In this document: positions 1 through 7,257 of the stretch, one piece after another
Layout: the number at the start of each line of letters is the position of its first letter
Numbering within the stretch: the stretch's first letter is position 1
DNA from: Muribaculaceae bacterium
GTDB taxonomy: Bacteria > Bacteroidota > Bacteroidia > Bacteroidales > Muribaculaceae
Length of the DNA stretch: 33,581 bases
NCBI GenBank assembly: GCA_017964485.1
Contig: JAGCRW010000095.1
Span: 1 to 33,581, forward strand
Direction of reading: 5' to 3'
Position numbers and translations under genes: made by a program
Notes under the pieces: model-generated
What the model was told of the DNA's origin: nothing
Databases searched by the model: none
The model's input: only the letters and a program-made list of their open reading frames with translations

Positions 1-354
1 AAACTGCTCGTAGAACGTGCCCACAGGCAGTTCGGCGCCCTTCTAGCGTCCTTTTACCCAAAAGTTTGGAACGCCCCAACCTTTGAAATCTTTCTCAAAA
101 CCCGGCAAAGGATGGTCAAGATACTCAAACCTCAGGCCAGCATCCACATATTTGCTTTGCAGCATGATGTCGCCGTAGGTGTTGGTCTGAAAATCCTCGG
201 TTTTCTCGGCGCCGATGGCGTCGTCACGCATAGGTACCAACATATCGCTCTGGATGCTCCCGCTGATTTTCACCTTCTGCTTTCCTTGATTATCTTCGGC
301 AAGAGCGCAGATGCAGCAACACATCAATGCAATATAGAGGAACGACCGTTTCAT
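1..354 (-). pseudogene. DUF6029-like outer-membrane protein, 5' part, with in-frame amber codon
   Basis: The first 103 codons read as an exported protein: signal peptide of about 19 residues ending in CALAED, then a region like the N-terminus of Bacteroidales DUF6029 proteins (motifs SGSIQSDMLVP, NTYGDI, GLRFEYLDHPLPGF). A TAG at 45-43 stops translation after WVKGR. The same frame stays open beyond it to the window edge and encodes KGAELPVGTFYEQF, which fits the expected continuation of this family, where I recall an aromatic residue (Tyr) at the stop position. A TAC/TAT to TAG change or a base-call error would explain it. The ATG overlaps the TGA of the upstream TlpA-like gene in an ATGA arrangement, so the two are translationally coupled. 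Function of the family is unknown. The family name is from memory of its motifs and is moderately certain. Confidence 0.6.
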
Positions 355-842
355 TGAGCGACGAGTTCTCTCACTTTTTCTAAAAGTTCCTCCTCAGCGC
401 CATCGGTATATCCGGTGTGCTTATAGACAATATTTCCTTGTCCATCAACAATCATTGTGAAGGGAATCATCTGCACACCCAAGGCCCTCTTGAGGTCCTC
501 ATTGGGGTCAAGCAGCACTTCATATTCCCATCCATGATTGCTAACCAATGGCTTCACCTTGTGGATGTTCTGAGCTTGGTCGGTGCTCACGGCAATGATT
601 TTAACTCCAGTCTCTTCCTGCCACTCGTCATATACCTCGGCAATGGCATCGAGCTCGCGCAGGCAAGGCTTGCACCAAGTGGCGAAGAGGTCGATGATAA
701 ACGGCTTGCCGTCGTTGGAGAGCTCGTTGATTTTCACTTCCTGACCGTCAACAGTCTTGAGCGTCACAGCGGGCAGCTGAGCAAACACGTCACTCCATGC
801 CATCATGGCGAAGAGACAGAATAATAAAGCAATCTTTTTCAT
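351..842 (-). CDS. TlpA-like thioredoxin-fold protein, exported
   Basis: A 163-residue protein with a signal peptide (residues 1-22, ending VFAQ) followed by a single thioredoxin-like domain of the TlpA/ResA/AhpC-TSA type. The redox motif WCKPC lies at residues 56-60 (Cys57 and Cys60) after the strand FIIDLFAT, and the cis-proline strand is MIPFTMIVD near residue 127. Such proteins reduce or isomerise disulfides, or pass electrons, in the periplasm; the substrate cannot be read from sequence. It lies 103 bases downstream of an Omp28-like gene that has its own CxxC domain. Its stop overlaps the start of the DUF6029-like gene, suggesting that this outer-membrane protein is co-expressed with it. 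A minus-strand TAGTTTTG at 889-882 may be its own promoter. Confidence 0.85.
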   Translation of the reverse strand: MKKIALLFCLFAMMAWSDVFAQLPAVTLKTVDGQEVKINELSNDGKPFIIDLFATWCKPCLRELDAIAEVYDEWQEETGVKIIAVSTDQAQNIHKVKPLVSNHGWEYEVLLDPNEDLKRALGVQMIPFTMIVDGQGNIVYKHTGYTDGAEEELLEKVRELVAQ

Positions 843-871
843 TTTAATCCGTAGTGTTTCTTAATTGTTAT

Positions 872-912
872 AAGGATGTTGCAAAACTATTTGCAAGTTA
901 AGCAACATCCTT
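872..912 (-). terminator. 11-bp hairpin between dockerin gene and tlpA-like gene
   Basis: Arms 872-882 (AAGGATGTTGC) and 902-912 are perfectly complementary with a 19-base loop. A run of T follows the right arm on the plus strand; on the minus strand the U-tract is weaker (CCTTATAAC). It sits 34 bases beyond the stop of the Omp28-like gene, so it probably terminates or attenuates that transcript. The loop carries a minus-strand -7 box, TAGTTTTG (889-882), that could restart transcription for the TlpA-like gene. Confidence 0.55.
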
Positions 913-945
913 TTTACATATTAGACATCTATAATGCTAAAAGGT

Positions 946-3210
946 TTATTGATTGCCACCAAGCAGGATATTGTAAATTGCCGTAACGTCGCCTGCGGTA
1001 ATGACACCGTCACCATCCTGGTCGGCATTAACAGCTCCTGAATAGTCGCCATCAAGCAGAATGTTGTAGAGAATTGTGATGTCACCAGCGGTAACCACAC
1101 CATCACCATCAACATCGCCTGGAACAACAACGGTTTCCTCAGGAACAACAGTAAGTGTCAAGTTTTCAGCGTTAATGCGGAAAGTGAACTTACCACCATT
1201 CTCAATGCGGAAGTTTGCGCCGTCAACCATAGTCAGTGGTACATTGAGCAGGTCATTGTTGATCAGGAAATAGCCAACACCGTTGTCATCCTGGCCACCA
1301 TACCAAGTCCAGCCTCCATCCTCAGCAGGAGTGATAATCTTGAACTCAGCGCCAGACTCAAGAGTGCCTTCTGCCTCATAAATGCCCTCATTTTCGGTAG
1401 CAGCAAATACTAGACGGCCGCCACCTTCTTCTTGGTTCCAGCCATTGAATGTACCTACCAAGTAGAATTCGCTTGGAATCACAACTGTTCCATAAGGATT
1501 AATTGTGGTCTGTGCTGCGTTGATGATTTTGTTGGCAGCTCGGTCAATTAGCAGAGCCGCTATTTTCAGGTTCGACTTATCTTGGATTTTAGTATTTGAA
1601 GAGATGTCGGCTAGATAGTTGTAGGGCAGCGACTCACCAGCAGCAAACGATGTTGGTACCGAGCCGTTAGCTCCACTAAGAATGTTCCAAGCTGCCACAG
1701 CCACAAAGTTATAGTTCAGGCCCGTAACATAATGGTAACCAGAACTAACAAAGTCACTAGCATTACACCACCAAGACATATAAGAGGGAGCTCCACTCTG
1801 GCCGTAATAGTAGTTACATTGTGCCCAGTTTGAGCTAGTGCCATGCATACCATCCTCTGTGAGCACCAATGCAATACCGTAGTTGGCATTTTCTTCGGCA
1901 AATGCAAACATCGAGTTGGCCTTAACATCAATCTTTGTCATATCCTCGTCATTCCATTGAGCTACGATATCAACCTTGCCTACAGGAACCTCGACCATAC
2001 TTTGTTCAATAGCACTTTGAATTGCAGGTGGATTAGGATCCAGCTCTGTTTTTCGATTTGCTTTAGCATCGGGGAAACCGGTTACTGTAGACATAACTGG
2101 ATTATAATCAGCAATTTCCATAGGGTCACCATTGTGAGCAGCGATAAGGACAACCTTATCTCCGTATAGCTCTTTTGCTGTCTCCATACCTACGAATCCT
2201 CGTGGGCACCATCCGCACCATGTTCCTGTAAACTCTTCAATAACAGGCACTCTGGTAAACAAGTAAGCCATGACAGCGAAGTTACCAGTAGCTACACTCT
2301 GATTAGGTTGCGCCTCGTTTGGTTCTCCATTGACCTTCGTAATTGTAACAGTCCTAGTGCTATTCAACGCCTCACTTGTATCGAAAGAAACGTCGAATGT
2401 CGCGGTTTCATTGAAAGCAATGTTATTTATTGGCACAGTAACCTCGGGAGTGGCGGTGGCAGGGTCATCATTGGTAGTAATTGTATAGGAAATTGAAGAT
2501 ATGGGGTTCTGACCCTTGTTCTTAATAGTTACAGGCACAATAGCCTCATCACCTACTTGATAATTGTGAGTTCCTAGATTGGCTGATGTCATTATAGCAC
2601 AGTTTTGAGGGATATTGGCTCCTTCGGCAAGTACCTGTAATGCCAACTTTCCGTGACCAGTCAATGACTGCCAGCTAGTCTGCACAGCTGTTGCACGTAA
2701 GAAGAATGTGTTAGCTTCATACTCGCCACCACACATAACAGCGTTGTCTTGACTGCTGAGAGTCATAGTAAAACCAACGTAGGTAACTGCATTATTAATC
2801 GCAAAAGGAGTAGTAAGCGCAATATCGTTAGCTCCAGCTGTCAAAGTTGACAAGTCAACGTCTTGAGCATACAAAACACCCTGAGCATTTACCTTAAGAC
2901 TCTTAGTTGTCCAAATCTTCAGGCTGGTGATTTTAGGAATTGTAGTTGCATTTAACCAGATGCGCACAGCTTTAATGGTTGCATTGCCCATTACTGGGTC
3001 ACTCTTTGCAATTTTAATAGCTGCCTCATAGTCGGCTTGTGTGCCCACGCCATAGCCACCAAAATTAGCAGCATTAACATCAGCGTCGGCGAAGTAGCCC
3101 CACCAGGTTTCTCCAGCTGCGGGAGTAATTGTGTTTCTTAGAGTCGCAGATTGTGCGAAACTTGTCATTGCCATAAAAATGGCGAACAATAGTAGTACTG
3201 ATTTTTTCAT
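946..3210 (-). CDS. Omp28-like thioredoxin-fold protein with C-terminal type I dockerin
   Basis: A 754-residue secreted multidomain protein. Signal peptide at residues 1-20 (ending SFAQ). An N-terminal beta-rich region runs to about 200, then a CARDB-like adhesion domain (about 205-315). An Omp28-type thioredoxin-like domain follows, with EEFTGTWCGWCPRG near residues 325-337 and the CxxC pair intact. Near residues 580-690 is a SusE/SusF-like carbohydrate-binding module (FYLVGTFNGWNQ and a tryptophan-rich stretch). The last 60 residues form a dockerin made of two calcium-loop repeats, GDVDGDGVVTAGD and DQDGDGVITAGD, each followed by a YNILL helix. The dockerin suggests attachment to a cohesin partner, but none is encoded here. 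It follows another dockerin gene by 26 bases, so they are likely one operon. Domain borders are approximate. Confidence 0.85.
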   Translation of the reverse strand: MKKSVLLLFAIFMAMTSFAQSATLRNTITPAAGETWWGYFADADVNAANFGGYGVGTQADYEAAIKIAKSDPVMGNATIKAVRIWLNATTIPKITSLKIWTTKSLKVNAQGVLYAQDVDLSTLTAGANDIALTTPFAINNAVTYVGFTMTLSSQDNAVMCGGEYEANTFFLRATAVQTSWQSLTGHGKLALQVLAEGANIPQNCAIMTSANLGTHNYQVGDEAIVPVTIKNKGQNPISSISYTITTNDDPATATPEVTVPINNIAFNETATFDVSFDTSEALNSTRTVTITKVNGEPNEAQPNQSVATGNFAVMAYLFTRVPVIEEFTGTWCGWCPRGFVGMETAKELYGDKVVLIAAHNGDPMEIADYNPVMSTVTGFPDAKANRKTELDPNPPAIQSAIEQSMVEVPVGKVDIVAQWNDEDMTKIDVKANSMFAFAEENANYGIALVLTEDGMHGTSSNWAQCNYYYGQSGAPSYMSWWCNASDFVSSGYHYVTGLNYNFVAVAAWNILSGANGSVPTSFAAGESLPYNYLADISSNTKIQDKSNLKIAALLIDRAANKIINAAQTTINPYGTVVIPSEFYLVGTFNGWNQEEGGGRLVFAATENEGIYEAEGTLESGAEFKIITPAEDGGWTWYGGQDDNGVGYFLINNDLLNVPLTMVDGANFRIENGGKFTFRINAENLTLTVVPEETVVVPGDVDGDGVVTAGDITILYNILLDGDYSGAVNADQDGDGVITAGDVTAIYNILLGGNQ

Positions 3211-3236
3211 TGTTGTAGAGATTTATATTAAAAAAT

Positions 3237-4325
3237 TTAATTTCCAAGTAATATGCTATATACCGTAGTAATATCACCTGCGGTGATGGTGCCGTCACCA
3301 TCCTGGTCTCCGTTGACAATAGAGCTGTTGTCGCCGTTGAGTAAGAAGTCGTAAAGGGAAGTAATGTCGGCCGCTGTCACGTCGCCGTCACCATTCACGT
3401 CGCCAGGGAAAGGTGTATCTTGCTCTCCATTGGTGAATTTAATCTTTACCGTGCGAATCACTCCACCAATAACTGCTGTGAGCGTGGCAAGCAGATGGCC
3501 ATCACTCTGGATGTCTAAAGTTTCAAACTGCACTAAACAAATGTCATTTTTAAACGAGAATTGTTTGGTTAGCGAAGTGTTGCTACCGAAAGAAGAACAT
3601 AAATCACCCATGCACCAATTTATTCCATCACATATAAAGGTATTCTCATTAATTGTCATTACAGCAGTACATTGAGTGAAATTGTCCGAAAGCAATTGCA
3701 AAACAAGTCCATTATTGGGATTGGAGCCAGGATTGGTCTCACACGCTATTTCGCCAAAATCGTTCTCCTCTGCATGGATAGTCACGGTAGCGCCATCGGC
3801 AAGAGACTTGCCATGATAACGGAACTCAAAGTTAGCGTCATCAACTTGCTCACCATTAATGAATTTTATATTTACCGTGCGGGTAACACCATCAATAGTA
3901 GCATTGAGCACAGCAACTAGATATCCATCGCTCTGGATATCAAAGGCTTCAAACTGTGCTTGGCAGATGCCATTAATAAACGAGAACTCTTTGGTCAGCG
4001 AAGTGTTGATGCCGAAAGGGGTGCATGAACCACCCATACACCAAGTTAAATTTTCGCAAAGAAAGGACTTATCAATAATGGTCATTGTAGCAGAACCTTG
4101 AGTGTAATTTCCCGATAGAACTTGCAAAACAAGTCCATTGTTAGGATTGGAACTGGGATTTGTCTCACACGCGATTTCTCCAAAATCGTTCTCTTCTGCA
4201 ATAATTGTAACAGTTGCGCCATCGACGAGAGACTCGCCATGGTAGCGGAACTCAAAAGTCTGTGCCACGAGAACCGGAATAGAGACAAATAATAAGGTTG
4301 CAATTAATAGTAAACGTTTAATCAT
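3237..4325 (-). CDS. Secreted protein with two tandem 137-residue repeats and a dockerin
   Basis: A 362-residue protein of unknown function. After a signal peptide (about 1-21, ending VLVAQ) come two consecutive copies of a ~137-residue domain. Each begins FEFRYHG, contains AEENDFGEIACETNP and SNPNNGLVLQ, and ends IKFxNGEQ; they are roughly 70% identical by eye. Each copy has several conserved cysteines (ACETNP, WCMG, C near GIC/DIC), suggesting disulfides in an exported domain. The C-terminus is a two-repeat dockerin (GDVNGDGDVTAADI and DQDGDGTITAGDI). The repeat has no name I can assign. The high identity points to a recent duplication. First gene of the likely dockerin operon, preceded by a -7 box at 4428-4421. 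Confidence 0.8.
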   Translation of the reverse strand: MIKRLLLIATLLFVSIPVLVAQTFEFRYHGESLVDGATVTIIAEENDFGEIACETNPSSNPNNGLVLQVLSGNYTQGSATMTIIDKSFLCENLTWCMGGSCTPFGINTSLTKEFSFINGICQAQFEAFDIQSDGYLVAVLNATIDGVTRTVNIKFINGEQVDDANFEFRYHGKSLADGATVTIHAEENDFGEIACETNPGSNPNNGLVLQLLSDNFTQCTAVMTINENTFICDGINWCMGDLCSSFGSNTSLTKQFSFKNDICLVQFETLDIQSDGHLLATLTAVIGGVIRTVKIKFTNGEQDTPFPGDVNGDGDVTAADITSLYDFLLNGDNSSIVNGDQDGDGTITAGDITTVYSILLGN

Positions 4326-4420
4326 AAGTTAGTTTTCTGGTGGGTCCTACAAATCAACACTTTAGACCACAAATGAGGTAAGAACCCTTTAATCCTCAAA
4401 ATGGCTTTTTATTTAAGCTA

Positions 4421-4428
4421 CAAAGTTA
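4421..4428 (-). promoter_or_regulatory. Bacteroidetes -7 box for the dockerin operon
   Basis: On the minus strand this reads TAACTTTG, matching TAnnTTTG, and would start a leader of about 90 bases before the ATG at 4325. No clear TTTG lies at the usual 19-21 base distance, so the call rests on the -7 element and its location. Confidence 0.45.
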
Positions 4429-4551
4429 TATTTTTTTATTAATATAATAAATTAACAAATAAATATTTAACGTTTTTTTGACTTTATGAGAGGTTTTAGC
4501 ACTAATAAAACATTAGCAGAACATTGGAAAATGCTATCATTTTTTCTCAAC

Positions 4552-4583
4552 TTGCTAATAAATCGTTTTTTTATCTAAATTTG
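4552..4583 (+). promoter_or_regulatory. Orphan plus-strand promoter
   Basis: TTG at 4552-4554, a 21-base spacer, and TAAATTTG at 4576-4583 fit the Bacteroidetes consensus well. Both flanking genes are on the minus strand and no long plus-strand gene follows. Transcription should begin near 4590. The surrounding TCTCAACTTGC also occurs in the promoter-bearing repeats near 21,950 and 22,040. Confidence 0.55.
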
Positions 4584-4589
4584 CAGTCA

Positions 4590-4680
4590 TATAATGCAGC
4601 AAAAAACGACAACAGCAAGAAACTCAAGCCCAGTCGTGACCAGAAGACAAAAGCCCACCGACAATTCGGTGAGCTTTTTG
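4590..4680 (+). ncRNA. Candidate small RNA of about 90 nt
   Basis: A well-formed promoter (4552-4583) and a strong intrinsic terminator (4649-4678 plus T run) frame a short plus-strand transcript inside the 384-base gap 4326-4709. A 34-codon ORF begins at ATG 4594 and runs through the terminator stem to TAG near 4696, so it is a less likely product. The first half is purine and A rich (AACAGCAAGAAACTC), suitable for an unstructured seed. I recognise no known RNA family. The rest of the gap is AT-rich, with the dockerin-operon promoter at 4421-4428. Confidence 0.4.
4649..4678. terminator. Bidirectional intrinsic terminator
   Basis: AAAAGC (4649-4654) pairs with GCTTTT (4673-4678), and CACCGA (4656-4661) with TCGGTG (4666-4671), with one C/A mismatch and a CAAT tetraloop. 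Both strands have a T tract after the stem. It ends the ArgB-like gene (stop at 4710, minus) and the candidate small RNA (plus). Confidence 0.8.
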
Positions 4681-4709
4681 ACTTTACCAATAATATAGTA
4701 AAGCGATTC

Positions 4710-5489
4710 TTATTTAATATGCGTTCCTCCGTGAAGATCGCTGAAGCGGGCAGCGTTGATTATAATTACTTCACGCACACCATGGTCGATAGCCGAAATT
4801 GCCCTATCAACAGTCGGGTATGCACTAGGTTTGATAATTCCCTTCTCACGGAGAGCTTTGTATTGAGCTCGACGCAGCATGGGAATGACGCTGTTGGGGT
4901 TATCATCATTGGTAAGTACGCCATTCTCCTCTCCCATCACGTTGATTACGGTAACATCGTAGGCTAAAGTTAATGTGCGCGCTATCTCGTAGGCAAACAT
5001 AGTCACGTCGCCATTGAGGAGGTTGCCTTTTCCATCGTGTGTAAGGGGCGCGATAACAGGTACAACATTCTCTTCGAGCAATTTAATGAGCATCGACGAG
5101 TTCACACGTTTCACAGTACCCACTCGGCCCACATTCACAGGCTTAATGGGAACTTTGTTGCTAAGCACCAAGTTAAGGTCCACTCCCGTGAGCCCCAAAG
5201 CGTTAAGACCTCGCCATTGCATGATGGCAACGAGGCGTTTGTTGACAAGGCCACCATATACCATTGTCACGAGGTCCATCACACGGTCGTCGATAATATC
5301 GCGACCATCACTAGTCTGGCGAATAGTGATACCCATCTTCTCGGCCACCATCGACGCCATAGTGCCCTCGCCGTGGACAAATAGCTTGAGCCCATCGATA
5401 GCGGCAAAGTCCCGAATCAGCGCCCTCAGGTTCTCAGGATCCTCAACAACAACGCCATCAACATTTACTATAGTTAACTTCTTCCGCAT
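4710..5489 (-). CDS. ArgB-like amino-acid kinase paralogue lacking catalytic residues
   Basis: A 259-residue protein with the whole length and fold signature of acetylglutamate kinase (DFAAIDG, TMVYGGLVNK, GLNALGLTG, VVPVIAPLTHDGKGN, GGTHIK). ArgB normally phosphorylates N-acetyl- or N-succinylglutamate in arginine synthesis. By comparison with E. coli ArgB, the key positions are changed: catalytic Lys8 is Asn9, the VHGGG loop is VHGEG, the substrate-binding Arg66 position is Asp64, Asp162 is Thr163 and Lys217 is Thr226. The frame is intact and the hydrophobic core kept, so it looks like a selected pseudoenzyme, not a decaying gene. The in-frame TTG at 5504 is possible, but ATG at 5489 fits the family N-terminus. 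A true argB is not in this window. Residue equivalences were aligned by eye. Confidence 0.8.
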   Translation of the reverse strand: MRKKLTIVNVDGVVVEDPENLRALIRDFAAIDGLKLFVHGEGTMASMVAEKMGITIRQTSDGRDIIDDRVMDLVTMVYGGLVNKRLVAIMQWRGLNALGLTGVDLNLVLSNKVPIKPVNVGRVGTVKRVNSSMLIKLLEENVVPVIAPLTHDGKGNLLNGDVTMFAYEIARTLTLAYDVTVINVMGEENGVLTNDDNPNSVIPMLRRAQYKALREKGIIKPSAYPTVDRAISAIDHGVREVIIINAARFSDLHGGTHIK

Positions 5490-5492
5490 ATT

Positions 5493-5518
5493 ATTATCAG
5501 ACAATTAAATACGATTAA
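5493..5518 (+). repeat. Left 26-nt inverted repeat of the GxxExxY unit
   Basis: Begins ATTATCAGAC and ends ACGATTAA; it matches the reverse complement of 6011-6036 at 24 of 26 positions. It lies four bases upstream of the ArgB-like ATG. A partial direct copy, ACGATTAAAAACGA, follows at 5539-5552. Confidence 0.8.
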
Positions 5519-5559
5519 AAATCTTCGACATATATCAAACGATTAAAAACGACAAAAAA

Positions 5560-5997
5560 CTATCTTCTATAATAGTAAACAATTTGTCCATCAACTCCTA
5601 TGATTTGTTTAGTTTCTTTATCATAAAAATACCGCTCATAATCAATCGTTGGTGGAAGAAAATTCACTAATATCCCACACTGTTTTTGAAGCAATCTCAT
5701 ATAGTTAAACAATTGTGCTCTATGAACCTTAATTAGTTCAGGAACAGCCTTACATTCGACTATTATATCATCCTTACATAAAAAATCCAAACTAAATATT
5801 GCCTCCATTGAATTACCATGATATGATGGATGAATCTGCATCTCACGTTTAAAAGGGATCTTTCTTTCAATTAATTCCATTTGCAATCCTTCTTGATAGC
5901 ATGATTCATTAAGGCCTGGTCCTAATTCATTATGAACCTCATAAATAGCCCCAATCACATCATGCATTTTTTTCTTCAGTTCATTAACATCAATCAT
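5560..5997 (-). CDS. GxxExxY family protein
   Basis: A 145-residue protein with the family motif GLNESCY (residues 29-35, in the stretch ELGPGLNESCYQEGL). It continues with LDFLCKDDIIVECKAV, which resembles the acidic and ExK part of PD-(D/E)xK nucleases, and ends in the usual basic RR. The family is widespread in Bacteroidetes, generally 120-150 residues, and its role is not established; a nuclease-like fold is a reasonable inference from D...ExK. It is AT-richer than prfB and the acyl-CoA ligase next to it, and inverted repeats surround it, which together suggest lateral acquisition. The start ATG at 5997 gives the expected N-terminus. Confidence 0.85.
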   Translation of the reverse strand: MIDVNELKKKMHDVIGAIYEVHNELGPGLNESCYQEGLQMELIERKIPFKREMQIHPSYHGNSMEAIFSLDFLCKDDIIVECKAVPELIKVHRAQLFNYMRLLQKQCGILVNFLPPTIDYERYFYDKETKQIIGVDGQIVYYYRR

Positions 5998-6010
5998 TGC
6001 AAAATAGTAA

Positions 6011-6036
6011 TTAATCGTTTTTAATCGTCTGATAAT
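6011..6036 (-). repeat. Right 26-nt inverted repeat of the GxxExxY unit
   Basis: Read on the minus strand it is ATTATCAGAC, GATTAAAA, ACGATTAA, differing from the left arm at two positions. It lies between the prfB stop codon (6047) and the GxxExxY start (5997). Confidence 0.8.
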
Positions 6037-6046
6037 TAAAGGGAGT

Positions 6047-7160
6047 CTATTCGTCGGTGGAGAATTCCATCAGGTAGGCTTTAATGAAGTTGTCGAGGTC
6101 GCCGTCCATGACTGCGCCCACGTTGCTGGTCTGGTAGTTGGTACGGTGGTCCTTCACGCGGCGGTCGTCGAAGACGTAACTGCGAATCTGGCTTCCCCAC
6201 TCTATCTTCTTCTTGCTATCCTCGATTTTACGCTGCTCCTCGCGGCGGTGCTCGAGTTCTTTGTTATAGAGGATAGACTTGAGGTTACGTAGGGCATTCT
6301 CGCGGTTCTTGGGCTGGTCGCGCGTCTCGGTGTTCTCAACGAGGATTTCCTCCTCCTCTCCAGTGTAGGGGTCTTTGAACTGGTAGCGCACACGCACACC
6401 ACTCTCTACCTTGTTCACGTTCTGGCCACCAGCGCCACTACTGCGGAAGGTGTCCCACGAGATACGTGCCGGGTCAAGGACTATTTCAATTGTGTCATCA
6501 ACCATAGGGCTGACAAATACTGAGGCAAAAGATGTCATGCGTTTTCCTTGAGCGTTATAAGGCGACACACGAACCAAGCGGTGCACGCCATTCTCACTCT
6601 TGAGGTATCCGTAAGCGAAATCGCCCTCAATACCAATTGTCACACTCTTGATGCCAGCCTCGTCACCGTCGACCAAATGCTGGATAGCGGTCTTGTAGCC
6701 ATGCTTCTCGCACCACCGAAGGTACATACGCATGAGCATCGACGCCCAGTCCTGACTCTCGGTGCCTCCGGCTCCCGAGTTAATCTTCATGATGGCGCTA
6801 AGCTTGTCTTCCTCACGGCGCAGCATGTTGCGCAGCTCGAGTTTTTCAATTTTGTCGATGGCATCGGCATAAAGTGCGTCAAGTTCTTCTTCGGTGAGCA
6901 GTCCTTCCTTCACGAAGTCGAAGCCCACTTCCACTTCACCCACAGCTGCCTCCACTTCGGCGCATTTCTCAATCCACATCTTCAGTGTCTTGATTTTGCG
7001 CATTTGTTGTTCGGCTTTCTTTTGGTCACTCCAGAAATCGGGCACATGGGTGCGCAATTCCTCTTCTTCTACTTGGATTTTCTTGTTATCGACGTCAAAG
7101 ATACCTCCTCAACGCATCCTTGCGTTCTTGTATCTCTTTTAGTTGGTCGGTTGTAATCAT
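6047..7160 (-). CDS. prfB: Peptide chain release factor 2, programmed +1 frameshift
   Basis: RF2 recognises UGA and UAA stop codons and triggers peptide release on the ribosome. The gene starts at ATG 7160 with 21 codons (MITTDQLKEIQERKDALRRYL), meets an in-frame TGA at 7097-7095, and resumes in the +1 frame at GAC 7096, giving about 370 residues, the usual RF2 length. The catalytic GGQ is present in SGAGGQNVNK (near residue 245) and the stop-recognition region reads RVSPYNAQGKR, with SPY in place of the enterobacterial SPF. Taking only the long second frame would lose the true N-terminus. RF2 level autoregulates its own synthesis through the frameshift. The GxxExxY unit follows immediately downstream. 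Confidence 0.95.
7094..7109 (-). promoter_or_regulatory. prfB recoding site (SD-like AGGAGG, CTT TGA C slippery stop)
   Basis: On the minus strand, AGGAGG (7109-7104) is followed by TAT and then CTT TGA C. This is the classic +1 frameshift signal: the internal Shine-Dalgarno stimulates slippage of the CUU-decoding tRNA onto UUU, and GAC is read next. Confidence 0.95.
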
Positions 7161-7189
7161 CTGAGCTCAATGATTTAGGGGTTAATAAA

Positions 7190-7210
7190 TAAGTTTAAAG
7201 TGTTAAGTGA
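7190..7210 (+). repeat. Short TAAGTNN heptamer array (three units)
   Basis: TAAGTTT, AAAGTGT and TAAGTGA stand in tandem between prfB and the acyl-CoA ligase gene. Longer arrays of the same heptamer occur at 18786-18820 and 31097-31145. Confidence 0.5.
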
Positions 7211-7257
7211 AGACGAGAGCTGCCTCATCCGCCACTTTATGAATTGTGAATCATGAA

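Larger units (their letters stand above)
5493..6036. mobile_element. Possible 544-bp mobile or passenger unit (inverted repeats plus GxxExxY gene)
   Basis: Two 26-nt imperfect inverted repeats enclose a single GxxExxY gene between prfB and the ArgB-like gene. The left repeat abuts the downstream start codon and the right repeat lies 10 bases past the prfB stop, so the whole gap is occupied by the unit. No transposase is present, and no clear target-site duplication could be seen. It may be a non-autonomous element, or the arms may simply fold the mRNA. The mobile reading is inference. Confidence 0.4.

Noticed and set aside
4524-4967. A 147-codon plus-strand frame across the small-RNA region and the ArgB-like gene
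   Set aside because: It runs through a terminator stem and antisense to a conserved gene, with no recognisable protein features.
6047-7057. prfB starting at GTG 7057 in the longer frame
   Set aside because: It omits the N-terminal domain; the frameshift site and ATG at 7160 restore full-length RF2.
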